Assembly: GCF_000308615.1 (NCBI RefSeq)
Contig: NZ_BAGB01000054.1
Span: 1-64,000 of the forward strand
Direction of reading: 5' to 3'
Origin: Nocardia jiangxiensis NBRC 101359
GTDB lineage: Bacteria; Actinomycetota; Actinomycetes; Mycobacteriales; Mycobacteriaceae
DNA: 64,000 nt
Both the position numbers and the translations under genes were made by a program. A model generated the notes under the pieces. It did no database searches, was not told the origin of the DNA, and was given only the letters and a program-made list of their open reading frames with translations. Positions 34,794-43,560 of this stretch are shown one piece after another. How positions within the stretch are numbered: the stretch's first letter is position 1; each line of letters opens with the position of its first letter.

Positions 34794-35247
34794 ATGACAA
34801 CGCTCCGTTCGTTCACGCTCGTGGCCCACATACCGGATATGTGGCCGAATCAGCCGGTAGGGCCGACCGGCACGATCTCGGCGGTACAGTGGCGCCGAGC
34901 CGATCGGCCATGCGATCACACGCGCCGATCGCAAGCATCGTCACCTTATCGGTACCCCGAATCTGCCCCGTAACCAGGGCGAGCCGCTCTCAATCCGTGA
35001 GATCCGGCCGCCGAGGTGAGCGTGCCGCGCTACCCCACCTGACCGCCACCATGGCGGCACAATGCTCACCGACGGCCCGCACCGAACTCAGTCGACGTGA
35101 GCGGACGGCAACCCGGTTGTTCCGGCCCTCGCGACCGCGAACTCACTGTCCGAGACACCTCGAGCGCGGCAGCGCCGGGTTACCGGTCTCGCTGGAAAAG
35201 CGGTGTGCGCGAGCCGATCGGCTCGCGCACACCGCATGTTCCCGGAC
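34794..35247. other. 454-bp intergenic stretch between leuB and serA
   Basis: No gene was seen on either strand. The left part should hold the leuB promoter: the stretch ACATACCGGATATGT (34827-34841) contains an inverted repeat, ACATA...TATGT, that may be an operator. The right end holds the serA terminator hairpin. The sequence between is ordinary GC-rich DNA with no repeats of note. Confidence 0.4.
35200..35235 (-). terminator. Hairpin terminator after serA
   Basis: A 36-base perfect palindrome (half-arm GCGGTGTGCGCGAGCC) that folds with a short GATC loop. On the minus strand it is followed by CTTTTCC, the usual T tract. Confidence 0.88.
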
Positions 35248-36870
35248 TCAGCTCAGGTCGACCTGGACGACCTTGCCCGCGCCGACGACCTCGGCGATCG
35301 AGGACCGCACGTCGGCGGGAACCTCGGTGTTCACCCGCAGGATGACCGTCGCGCCCTCCTGGTCGACGTCCTGGCTCAGCTGGGCGGCCTGGATATCGAT
35401 CCCGGCATCGCCCAGGGCGGTGCCGATCTTGCCCAGCGCGCCGGGACGGTCCTCGTAGTTCAGCACGGCCAGGTTCAGGCCCTCGGCGCGCATGTCGTAG
35501 TTGCGGCCGTTGATGTTGACGATCTTCTGCACCAGCTCCGGCTCGGTCAACGCGCCCGAGACGTTCAGGGTGCGGCCGTCGCCGAACACCGCGCGCAGAT
35601 CCACCACGCTGCGGTGCGAGGGGCTCTCGGTGGCGGTCGTGACGGTCGCCTCGATCCCGCGCTCCTTGGCCAGCGCCGGGGCGTTGACGAAGGTCACCGC
35701 CGGGCCCTGCTCACCCTCGGAGTCGGTCTCGTTCAGCGCCGAGAAGATACCGCGCAGCGCCGAAAGTTCCAGCACCGTAACGTCGTACGCGCTGAGCTCG
35801 CCGCGCGCCTGCACCTCGAGGCTGACCGGCAGCTCGTCGGCCAGCGCACCCAGCAGCGCACCCTGCTTGCGCACGATCTCCAGCCACGGTGCGACGAACT
35901 CGTCCACCGCGCCGCCGGTGACGTTCACCGCGCCGGGCACGAATTCGCCTGCCAGAGCGAGCAATACGGACTTGGCCACGTCGGTGCCCGCGCGATCCTG
36001 CGCCTCGGAGGTGGACGCGCCCAGGTGCGGGGTCACCACGACCTGCGGCAGCTCGAACAGCGGGCTGTCGGTGCACGGCTCGGTCTCGTACACGTCGATA
36101 CCCGCGCCGCGCACATGACCCGACTTGATCGCGTCGGCGAGGGCGGCCTCGTCGATCAGCCCGCCGCGGGCGGCGTTGACGATGATGACGCCCGGCTTGG
36201 TCAGCGCCAGCTTCTCCGCGGACAGCAGGCCCTTGGTCTCGGGGGTCTTGGGCAGGTGCACCGAGATCAGGTCGGCGCGGGCGAGCACCTCGTCCAGCTC
36301 GAGCAGTTCGATGCCCAGCTGCGCGGCGCGTGCGGGCGAGACGTAGGGGTCGTAGGCGACGATCTTGGTCTCGAAGGCGGCCAGGCGCGCGGCGAAGAGC
36401 TGCCCGATGCGGCCCAGGCCGATCACACCGACGGTCTTGCCGAAGATCTCCACACCGTTGAACTTGCTGCGCTGCCAGGTGTGCTCGCGCAAGGTGGCGT
36501 CGGCGGCCGGGATCTGGCGGGCGGTGGACAGCAGCAGGCTGACCGCGTGCTCGGCGGCGGTGTGGATATTGGAGGTCGGCGCGTTGACGACCATCACACC
36601 GCGCTCGGTGGCCGCGGGGACCTCGACGTTGTCCAGGCCGACACCGGCCCGCGCGACGATCTTCAACCGCCGGCCGGCGTCGAGGACCTCGGCGTCGACC
36701 GTGGTGGCGGAGCGGACCAGCAGCGCGTCGGCCTCCGGCACGGCGGCCAGCAGTTCGGGCCGATTGGGTCCGTCGACCCAGCGCACCTCGACACCGTCGC
36801 CGAGCGCATCGACGGTCGACTGGGCGAGCTTGTCGGCGATCAGAACAACAGGACGGCCATTTTGGCTCAC
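35248..36870 (-). CDS. serA: D-3-phosphoglycerate dehydrogenase
   Basis: 540 residues, the long actinobacterial type. It catalyses the first step of serine synthesis. NAD-binding VGVIGLGRIGQLFAARL is near 152; the catalytic Arg lies in NAARGGLIDEAAL (near 235), Glu in DVYETEP and His in TPHLGASTSEAQ (near 285). After the catalytic part come the allosteric substrate-binding domain and a C-terminal ACT domain (NLAVLNYEDRPGALGKIGTA), where serine inhibits the enzyme. The GTG at 36870 is in register with the family and has a GGAG upstream; longer open sequence is not coding. Confidence 0.94.
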   Translation of the reverse strand: MSQNGRPVVLIADKLAQSTVDALGDGVEVRWVDGPNRPELLAAVPEADALLVRSATTVDAEVLDAGRRLKIVARAGVGLDNVEVPAATERGVMVVNAPTSNIHTAAEHAVSLLLSTARQIPAADATLREHTWQRSKFNGVEIFGKTVGVIGLGRIGQLFAARLAAFETKIVAYDPYVSPARAAQLGIELLELDEVLARADLISVHLPKTPETKGLLSAEKLALTKPGVIIVNAARGGLIDEAALADAIKSGHVRGAGIDVYETEPCTDSPLFELPQVVVTPHLGASTSEAQDRAGTDVAKSVLLALAGEFVPGAVNVTGGAVDEFVAPWLEIVRKQGALLGALADELPVSLEVQARGELSAYDVTVLELSALRGIFSALNETDSEGEQGPAVTFVNAPALAKERGIEATVTTATESPSHRSVVDLRAVFGDGRTLNVSGALTEPELVQKIVNINGRNYDMRAEGLNLAVLNYEDRPGALGKIGTALGDAGIDIQAAQLSQDVDQEGATVILRVNTEVPADVRSSIAEVVGAGKVVQVDLS

Positions 36871-37357
36871 TGGGGGCACTCCTGGAAGAAGAGGGGATCG
36901 GCATTTACCGGGGCCAAGCTTAATGGGCTCGTCTACGCCGGGCGGTGCGGGTGGTCCGATCTGCTCACACCCCGCACCGGGGGTGACCTCGGTCTCACCG
37001 ATGCCGCGAGACGTGCGCCCGCTCCGCCTCGGGTGCGGTCTCACATCGGCCGCGACCCCACCCCCGGCACTTGCGCACGAGGACCGCATGACGCGTCCAC
37101 GACCTCCCGGGTCGGATACTCGGCGACAGCTTTCGCATCCGGCAAGAAATCCGAGCGGAGGCGAATACACCGTCGATACTCGTTCATCACCGAGATCACC
37201 CGGCGCGCATCAGCTCGGACAGCCTGTGCGCGCTCCGCCCGAATACTCCGCACAGCATGCGTCTCGCCGACCCGGTCGCCCCGGGGCATATGGCGACGCC
37301 CCTGCCTCGCGTGCGGAAGCGCTTTTACCGACGCATTCAGCGAGGACGTCTTGTCGT
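36871..37357. other. 487-bp stretch between the GHKL-nuclease gene and serA
   Basis: No gene was seen. It should hold the serA promoter and leader. The only structure noted is a 9-bp inverted repeat CGGTGCGGG/CCCGCACCG (36943-36979, 19-base loop) about 70 bases before serA. No terminator was visible just after the GHKL gene, so read-through toward serA is possible. Confidence 0.35.
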
Positions 37358-39376
37358 CTACCCCGCTTGCGCGCGTTCCTCCTCGATTCCGCGCATCGCG
37401 TAGACCCGCTCGAGGAAGTCGCGGTGTGCCCGCAACGTCGAATCGAGCAGTTCGCGCCAGGTGCGGCGGTCGATGCGGGCGTCACTGTCCAGGGAGGAGA
37501 GCGAGGCGGGGCGGAGGCGGTCGATGTGGTCGACGATGAAGGTGAGTCGGCGCCGGGGGAACTGGTCGCCGATGCGGGGGTTCTCGGTCAGGAAGGTGTC
37601 CAGCGCGTAGAGGTAGTTGATCGCGCGGTTGTACTCCTCGTCGGTGAGGTGGTAGTCCATCCGCTTGATCTCCACGATCCACAGCTCACCGGCATCGTGC
37701 AGCAGGACGAAATCGGGTTCGCGCTTGGCGCTGCCGATGGCGCTGGTCACCAGGGTGGAGCCGAATTTCTGTGTGTACCAACGTTCGAAGGCCGCGCGGA
37801 CGCGGGTGAGCGATTCGTTCATGCCCAGCGGAGTCCACTCCGGCGCGAGCAACCACGGCGCTCGCTCGATGAGTTCCTGGAAGGGCCGTTCGAGCGAGCG
37901 GCGATCGTCGATGAGCGTACGCAGCTTGTCCACCACCGCGACTCGTTCCCCGGCGATCTGGCCGAGCGAATAGATCTCCGCCACCCGGGCGCGTTCGAAC
38001 AGTGCCACCACGACATCCAGGCGCGGATCGGAGTCCTCGGCGATCTGCTGCAGGGTGTCGAGCAGGCTGCGCTGCGGTCCGAGCGACAGGGCCAGGCGCA
38101 CAATGCTTTCCACATGTCCGGGATCATCCAGTGCGGCACGGTCCTTGTTGGCCACCAGGATTCGCGCGGCCGCGGCCACCGATTCGCGAAACAGCTTGTC
38201 GCCCGGGCCGATCGCCTCCAGCGTCCGATAGATGTGCGAGCGCTCGACGAACTCCTCCCACACCCGCCGACGGATCGAGCGCTCCCCCATCCGGCCGATC
38301 TCGGCGATGAGCTCACGACCCCACGCGGCCAGCGCCTCGCCCCGCCCGGAGTTCCAGATGATGTCCTGCCGGTCCGAGCGCACCAGATCCTCCTCGTCGT
38401 CGAGCCAGTCCACGTGGATGGCCCCGACCAGGTAGGAACGCAGTTTGTACTCACCGGTGAATCCGGCCGCGATGCCGAAATCCCTTGTCTGAGCAACGAT
38501 CTTGCCGCGCGCATAGATCCGCACGCCCGCCATCGCCTCATCTCGGTAGGGGTGCCGGGAGTAGGCGATCCAGCCGGTGACGGGCAGATACTGCCGACCC
38601 GTGAGCACCGGGCGCGAGGCCACATCGATACGCGTCTCCTCCATCACATCGATCGGCAGATCGCTGAGGATGAAGCTCTCGGTCTCCTGCGCCGCACTGT
38701 TGTGCACCTCGACCCGCCAGTCCGGGCGCTCGATCCCGAATCGCGCGGCGAGCTGGCGATTCAGTTCCGCACCCGAATTGACCCGCTTGCGGAAGAAATC
38801 CCGCAGGATGACAGTGGTGCCGCGCTGCGGGGCGACGGTGCCGTCCAACGGACCGACCGCCGGGTAGTAGTCGCTCTCGGTGTCGTGCACCATATCGTCC
38901 AGGTCCAGAACGATATGGGAGACAGGCCATCCGGCCTCGGTGCGATCCTGCTCGCCGCTGCCCGCGCTGATCACCTCGATGGTCCGGCAGATTCCGAAGG
39001 CGGCCAGTTTCCCGATTCCCTTGCGGCCCATGACCGGTCGGCTGCGTTCGCGCGAAAGATCCGAGCCCGTGCGGATTCGACGGTCCGAACCCACCATCAG
39101 ATAGTGCTCGTTGACCTCGTCGGCGGTCATGCCGTGACCGTTGTCGGTCACGACGATCTCGTAGGGCGGCTCCTGCGCGCCGCGCACGGTGCCGGCGAGG
39201 GTCACTCCCCACGGCAACCACACCGCCACTTCGCTGGCGTCGGCGTCGTAGGAGTTGGCGATGAGTTCGGCCAGAACCGCCGAAACTCGGTCGTAGAGGC
39301 GGATTCCCAGCTTGTCGATGGCCAGCCGGCTGATCCGCATCGTGTACTTGTGGTCGGTCTGCACATCTTCATCCAT
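37358..39376 (-). CDS. GHKL (MORC/Hsp90-like) ATPase fused to a PD-(D/E)XK (Shedu/DUF4263-like) nuclease domain
   Basis: 672 residues. The N-terminal GHKL ATPase has the N box AVLAELIANSYDADASEVAV (near 33-52), the G1 box VTDNGHGMTADEV (near 76) and the G2 box RPVMGRKGIGKLAAFG (near 113). A middle S5-like transducer region and a helical segment follow. From about 500 there is a DUF4263-type nuclease: ELIERAPWLLAPEWTPLG, then REPDFVLLHD and ELWIVEIKRMD, giving the D...ExK catalytic pattern. Prokaryotic MORC-like ATPases occur in restriction-like and anti-phage systems, and Shedu nucleases carry varied sensor domains at their N-terminus. That would make this a sensor-nuclease defence protein, or a DNA-repair one. 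It stands alone between serA and a divergent nucleotidyltransferase. Confidence 0.8.
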   Translation of the reverse strand: MDEDVQTDHKYTMRISRLAIDKLGIRLYDRVSAVLAELIANSYDADASEVAVWLPWGVTLAGTVRGAQEPPYEIVVTDNGHGMTADEVNEHYLMVGSDRRIRTGSDLSRERSRPVMGRKGIGKLAAFGICRTIEVISAGSGEQDRTEAGWPVSHIVLDLDDMVHDTESDYYPAVGPLDGTVAPQRGTTVILRDFFRKRVNSGAELNRQLAARFGIERPDWRVEVHNSAAQETESFILSDLPIDVMEETRIDVASRPVLTGRQYLPVTGWIAYSRHPYRDEAMAGVRIYARGKIVAQTRDFGIAAGFTGEYKLRSYLVGAIHVDWLDDEEDLVRSDRQDIIWNSGRGEALAAWGRELIAEIGRMGERSIRRRVWEEFVERSHIYRTLEAIGPGDKLFRESVAAAARILVANKDRAALDDPGHVESIVRLALSLGPQRSLLDTLQQIAEDSDPRLDVVVALFERARVAEIYSLGQIAGERVAVVDKLRTLIDDRRSLERPFQELIERAPWLLAPEWTPLGMNESLTRVRAAFERWYTQKFGSTLVTSAIGSAKREPDFVLLHDAGELWIVEIKRMDYHLTDEEYNRAINYLYALDTFLTENPRIGDQFPRRRLTFIVDHIDRLRPASLSSLDSDARIDRRTWRELLDSTLRAHRDFLERVYAMRGIEEERAQAG

Positions 39377-39584
39377 GGTCGGGCCTTCCGCTGCCCGTGG
39401 GCAGCCGCTGTTCAGCTACCACCACTGCCACCCATGCTGCGTGGCCCCGTTGACCAGGGGTTGAACGGTAAACGTCCAGGTCGTCACAAGCCGGTTCCGG
39501 TCCGGCCGCACATCACGGAACGATGACCGCTCCGGCCTGCAAATACATTGGAGGCGCGGCGAATCGCTCACTAACATCGTTCAC

Positions 39585-40394
39585 GTGAGCCTGCGCGCGA
39601 TTCCGGATTCGATGGACCCCACCGTGGTGGGCGAGATCGACGCCGAGCTCGACCGGATCTGCCGCGAGGATCGCGTCTCGATCCGGCTGGCCGTCGAAAG
39701 CGGCAGCCGCGCCTGGGGTTTCCCGTCCCCGGACTCCGATTACGACTGCCGCTTCGTCTACGTCGCCGAGTTGGATCGCTATCTGTCGCCGTGGGCCGCG
39801 CGCGACGTCATCGAAACTCCGCTGACCGCGCTGCTGGACGTGAACGGCTGGGATCTGGCCAAGGCGTTGCGGCTGCTGGTGAACGGCAATGCGGCGCTGA
39901 TCGAATGGCTGATGTCCCCGATCGTCTACCGCGGCGACACCGCGTTCCGGGAGCAGCTGCGGGCACTGGCCGACGAGGTCGCCGATCGCGACCGGATCGC
40001 CCGGCACTATCTGCACCTGGGCGAGCGGCACTGGCGACTGTTCGACGGCACTGGCTCGCTGAAGAAGGTGTTCTACTCGCTGCGCCCGGCGATGGCGCTG
40101 CGCTGGTTGCGCGAACATCCCGGGGCCGCGATCGCGCCGATGCATCTGCCGACGCTGTCGGCGCAGTGCGAGCTGCCCGCGGATCTCGTTGCGGCCGTGG
40201 GCGAGCTGACCGAACTGAAGTCCCGCACCCGCGAGATGGGCAGTGGCCCAGCACCGGTGGCGATCGCCCGATTCATCGACGAGGAGTTCGCCCGCGCGGT
40301 CGAGGAGTTCCCGAGCACGCGGGGCCGTGAGCGCGACGCGGCGAAGCTCGAGGCGGCGGAGTTCTTCCGTGCGCAGGCGCTGGCGGTCGGCTGA
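39585..40394 (+). CDS. Predicted nucleotidyltransferase (YcgL/COG3541-like)
   Basis: 269 residues. VESGSRAWGFPSPDSDYDCR (near 30-50) is the catalytic GS...DxD pattern of a minimal nucleotidyltransferase, followed by FVYVAELDRYLSP and a helical region with SLKKVFYSLRPAMALRWLRE. This is the COG3541 group, whose substrate is unknown. The GTG at 39585 was taken as start. It is divergent from the GHKL-nuclease gene with about 208 bases between; whether the two cooperate is not known. Confidence 0.75.
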   Translation: MSLRAIPDSMDPTVVGEIDAELDRICREDRVSIRLAVESGSRAWGFPSPDSDYDCRFVYVAELDRYLSPWAARDVIETPLTALLDVNGWDLAKALRLLVNGNAALIEWLMSPIVYRGDTAFREQLRALADEVADRDRIARHYLHLGERHWRLFDGTGSLKKVFYSLRPAMALRWLREHPGAAIAPMHLPTLSAQCELPADLVAAVGELTELKSRTREMGSGPAPVAIARFIDEEFARAVEEFPSTRGRERDAAKLEAAEFFRAQALAVG

Positions 40395-40421
40395 AACGTC
40401 CCCCCGGAAACGCGAAAGACC

Positions 40422-40440
40422 CCGCACCACAATGGTGCGG
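40422..40440. terminator. Short hairpin between the nucleotidyltransferase and cold-shock genes
   Basis: CCGCACCA/TGGTGCGG gives an 8-bp perfect stem with a three-base loop, placed between two convergent stops. It is short but suitably positioned to end either transcript. Confidence 0.55.
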
Positions 40441-40461
40441 AGCCTTACCAAGTCAGGTGAC

Positions 40462-40665
40462 TCAGATCACGCGCACGCCCTGGGCCTGCGGACCCTTCTG
40501 GCCCTGGCCGATCTCGAACTCCACGCGCTGACCCTCATCGAGGGACCGGAAGCCGCTTCCGGAAACAGCCGAGTAGTGCACGAACACATCCGGACCACCG
40601 TCATCCTGAGCGATGAACCCGAAGCCCTTCTCGCTGTTGAACCACTTCACTACGCCTTGCGCCAT
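40462..40665 (-). CDS. cspA: Cold-shock protein CspA-type
   Basis: 67 residues. A single cold-shock domain that binds single-stranded RNA/DNA. RNP1 is KGFGFIAQ and RNP2 is DVFVHYSAV, both intact, in a protein starting MAQGVVKWFNSEKGFGFIAQ. The ATG at 40665 gives the standard length; residues upstream in frame are not coding. A second, divergent member lies at 41243-41452. Confidence 0.95.
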   Translation of the reverse strand: MAQGVVKWFNSEKGFGFIAQDDGGPDVFVHYSAVSGSGFRSLDEGQRVEFEIGQGQKGPQAQGVRVI

Positions 40666-40984
40666 TTCATACCTTCTGTAGACGAGCCGGACCGGCCAAC
40701 GTCCGCTCGACCCGGTCTCGATGCTCCAGAATGCCATGCCCAGGCGCTGCCGCGCCACTGTGATTTCCCGCAACCGGCGATTGCACCTGATACGCCAGCA
40801 GCCCTGACGGACCCGTCCCAGCATTCGTGATCGTACCGATATAGGCAGATCAGCCGGGGATCCGATTTCGGTGATCCCTATTCCGTCCGGCTTCGTGACC
40901 CGGTCGGGATAAAAATGGGCCGGTCCTGGACAGTGACTGTCCAGGACCGGCCACCCGGCCGATTCACACGGCCGTTGTGCGAGC
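40666..40984. other. 319-bp stretch between cspA and the 38-residue peptide gene
   Basis: No gene was seen. It holds the terminator of the peptide transcript (40918-40952) and must hold the promoter and leader of cspA. Cold-shock genes usually have a long structured leader; the stretch 40670-40900 could serve as one, but no particular structure stood out by eye. Confidence 0.4.
40918..40952 (-). terminator. Very strong hairpin terminator downstream of the 38-residue peptide
   Basis: A perfect 16-bp stem (GGCCGGTCCTGGACAG with CTGTCCAGGACCGGCC), three-base loop, followed on the minus strand by CATTTTTATCC. It is a textbook intrinsic terminator and shows that a minus-strand transcript ends here. 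Confidence 0.9.
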
Positions 40985-41101
40985 TCAGCCGCCGAAAGAC
41001 CCGGTCCACAGCGTGTTCAGGATCCCGTGGAACGCAGCGCTGCCGGTGTTGAACAGTCCGTGCAGAGCGGCGGAACCGGTATCGATGATAACGGGGATCA
41101 T
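40985..41101 (-). CDS. 38-residue hydrophobic peptide with an internal repeat
   Basis: The ATG at 41101 is preceded by AAAGG at a good distance and gives MIPVIIDTGSAALHGLFN followed by TGSAAFHGILNTLWTGSFGG. The repeat TGSAALHGLFN/TGSAAFHGILN occurs twice in tandem, and a third TGS is near the end. The peptide is hydrophobic and glycine/serine-rich, without charges beyond one Asp and the His residues. Its stop lies 32 bases before the very strong terminator, which supports it being a real transcript. In-frame ATGs at 41116 and 41125 would add up to eight residues. Family unknown to me; a membrane-active or secreted peptide is possible. Confidence 0.55.
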   Translation of the reverse strand: MIPVIIDTGSAALHGLFNTGSAAFHGILNTLWTGSFGG

Positions 41102-41242
41102 GGAATTGCCTTTCATTGTCGTCATCCGGCCGAACCGGCTTTCGACAGGCATATCGACCAACTTGAAACACTCGTTAGCCACAATTGCGGGAAAGTGACC
41201 CGCACAACACGATTTCAAAACTGTGTGCCACGACACACACAA

Positions 41243-41452
41243 TCAGTTCTGTACGAGCCGGACGTTCCTGGCCTCGGGCCCGGTCTTGGTATGACGGATT
41301 TCGAACACCACCCGCTGTCCCTCCGCGAGCGAGCGGAAGCCGGTCCCTTCCAGCTCGGTGTAGTCGACGAAGGCATCGGGGCCGCCGTCATCCTGACGGA
41401 TGAACCCGAAACCCTTCTTGGTGTCGAACCACTTGACCGTGCCTTGTGCCAT
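41243..41452 (-). CDS. Divergent cold-shock domain protein
   Basis: 69 residues, MAQGTVKWFDTKKGFGFIRQ onward. RNP1 (KGFGFIRQ) is intact, but RNP2, normally VFVHFSAI-like, reads AFVDYTEL: the conserved His is Asp and the preceding Val is Ala. This should weaken or change nucleic-acid binding compared with cspA at 40462. It is upstream of the 38-residue peptide on the same strand. The ATG at 41452 is the family start. Confidence 0.9.
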   Translation of the reverse strand: MAQGTVKWFDTKKGFGFIRQDDGGPDAFVDYTELEGTGFRSLAEGQRVVFEIRHTKTGPEARNVRLVQN

Positions 41453-41549
41453 ATCACATACCTTCTCGCCATCGGGCCAGCCAGACCATAGCGAGGCAAT
41501 CGGCGTCAGTCCAGGCCGATTCGGCGCGTCGCGCGCCGTGCCGTGCATT

Positions 41550-43391
41550 TCACGGGCGCAGATACCGCACCTGACGCGCCGTCGCGGCCTCCTGAGCCTC
41601 GTGGCCGGACAGCTGTTCCGGCACGCCTACCTGCCAGAACGCACCGGATTCGGTCCACGCCGAGGGGTGCGTGCGCACCACGACCACCGCGGGCCGCGAC
41701 TGCCGGGCCGACGCCTCTCTGGCGTGGCCATATGCCTCGCGGAATTCGTCGGCACTCGAGGCGGTGAAAACGACACAACCCAGCGAATGCGCGTGCGCGG
41801 CGAAATTCACCCGTGGCGGCGCGGGATGATTGGTACGGCAGTCGCGATACATATTGTTGAAACCGTTGCCGCCCTGGCCCTCCTGCAGGCGTGCGATGAC
41901 CGCGTATCCGTCGTTGTCGCAGACCACCGCGACGAAGCCGTGACCGGCGAACGCCGCGGAGAACAGCTCGGAGTTGAGCATCAGATACGAGCCGTCACCG
42001 AGCAACGTGGTGACCTGTCCGTGTCGATGCGCCATGGCCGCGCCCCACGCGCCCGCGAGTTCGTAACCCATACAGGAGAATCCGTACTCGACGTCCATGG
42101 TGGGTTCACCGCCCTCGGCCCGCCAGCCGCCGACCAGCTCACCCGGCAGACCACCGGACGAGGTCATCACGTAGTCGCCCGATTCGCTCAGGTCGTTGAC
42201 CTCGCCGACGATCCGGGCGTAAGTCGGTGGTCCGGCAGCCGGTGCGCGCAGGGTGTCGATGTAGTCGTCCCACTCTTCGCGCACCGCAGCGGCACGGGTC
42301 GTCCACTCGCGAGCGACGCGCCAGCCGGACAGTTCGGCCTCCAGATCCTCCAGTGCCGCAGCGGCATCCGCGACCACCGCGAGCGCGCCGTGCTTGACCG
42401 CGTCGAAACGCGCGGCATTGATCGTGATCATCCGGACCTCGGGTGCGAAGGCGGTCCACGACGCGGTGGTGAAGTCCTGCAGGCGAGTTCCCACCGCGAG
42501 CACCAGATCCGCCTCCGCCGCAAGGGTATCGGCCGAGGCCGACCCGGTGATGCCCAGCGGTCCGGCGTACAGCGGGTGATCGTGCGCCACCAGGGTGCGC
42601 CCGGCGGTGGTCTCGGTGATCGGAATGCCGTGTCGCTCGGCGGTTTCCAGCGCCTGCGATGCGGCTCCGGAATAGCGCACGCCGCCGCCCAGGATAAGCA
42701 GCGGGCGTTGCGCGGACCGCAGCGCCTGCGCCGCCGCCGCGAGTGCGGTGCGATCCGGACGCGGCCGGGCCACGGTGTGTACGACCGGTTCGAACAGCAC
42801 ATCCGGGAAGTCGAAGGTTTCAGCCTGAACGTCCTGTGGCAGAGCGAGTGTCACCGGTCCGGCATCGGCGGGATCGGTGAGTACCCGGGCGACCTGCGGC
42901 AGCGTCGCGAGCAGTTGCTCGGGCCGGGTGATCCGGTCGAAATAGCGACTCACCGCCCGGAACGCGTCGTTGGCGGTCACGGTCGGATCGCCGAAGTGCT
43001 CGACCTGCTGCAACACCGGATCCGGCCCGCGCCCGGTGAACACGTCACCCGGGAGTAACAGCAGCGGAAGACGATTCGCATGCGCGACACCGGCCGCGGT
43101 CACCATGTTCAACGCGCCCGGCCCGATCGAGGAGGTGACCACGCCGACCTGCCGTCGGTGCACGGCTTTGGTCAGCCCGACCGCGGCCAGGGCCATGCCC
43201 TGTTCGGAATGTCCACGCCAGACCGGGATCACATCGCGACGCTCCTCGAGCGCCGTCCCCAAGCCCAGGACGTTGCCGTGCCCGAAGATCGCGAACACCG
43301 CGGGGAACAGCGGCACCTCACGCCCGTCCAGGGTCTGTGAGCGCTGGGCGATCAGCCAGGCCACCAATGCCTGCGCGGTCGTCAGTCGCAT
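41550..43391 (-). CDS. iolD: 3D-(3,5/4)-trihydroxycyclohexane-1,2-dione hydrolase (IolD)
   Basis: 613 residues. A thiamine-diphosphate enzyme that opens the ring of the diketone intermediate of myo-inositol breakdown. The N-terminal Pyr domain has FAIFGHGNVLGLG (near 33) and VWRGHSEQGMALAAVG. The C-terminal ThDP/Mg motif is LLGDGSYLMLNSELF...VCDNDGYAV (near 490-520). It is the last gene of the iol operon, with a 169-base gap after iolB that could hold a secondary promoter. Confidence 0.93.
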   Translation of the reverse strand: MRLTTAQALVAWLIAQRSQTLDGREVPLFPAVFAIFGHGNVLGLGTALEERRDVIPVWRGHSEQGMALAAVGLTKAVHRRQVGVVTSSIGPGALNMVTAAGVAHANRLPLLLLPGDVFTGRGPDPVLQQVEHFGDPTVTANDAFRAVSRYFDRITRPEQLLATLPQVARVLTDPADAGPVTLALPQDVQAETFDFPDVLFEPVVHTVARPRPDRTALAAAAQALRSAQRPLLILGGGVRYSGAASQALETAERHGIPITETTAGRTLVAHDHPLYAGPLGITGSASADTLAAEADLVLAVGTRLQDFTTASWTAFAPEVRMITINAARFDAVKHGALAVVADAAAALEDLEAELSGWRVAREWTTRAAAVREEWDDYIDTLRAPAAGPPTYARIVGEVNDLSESGDYVMTSSGGLPGELVGGWRAEGGEPTMDVEYGFSCMGYELAGAWGAAMAHRHGQVTTLLGDGSYLMLNSELFSAAFAGHGFVAVVCDNDGYAVIARLQEGQGGNGFNNMYRDCRTNHPAPPRVNFAAHAHSLGCVVFTASSADEFREAYGHAREASARQSRPAVVVVRTHPSAWTESGAFWQVGVPEQLSGHEAQEAATARQVRYLRP

Positions 43392-43560
43392 CTGTTGTCG
43401 CTCCTCGTCATGCCGGTCGTACGGTTAGGGCGAGGCCGGTTTGTCCGTCTTCCGGCCCGCTTTCGGCGAGTACCCATCGTGACCCACGTCATACCAACAA
43501 CATTCCGGCCGAGCGATCGTCGCCGCCGGACGCCGGACGGATGCCGCCGCGGCCGGGTCA

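Noticed and set aside
36365..39526. Plus-strand open frame of about 1050 codons opposite serA and the GHKL gene
   Set aside because: Shadow of two well-supported minus-strand genes; the composition is that of an antisense frame.
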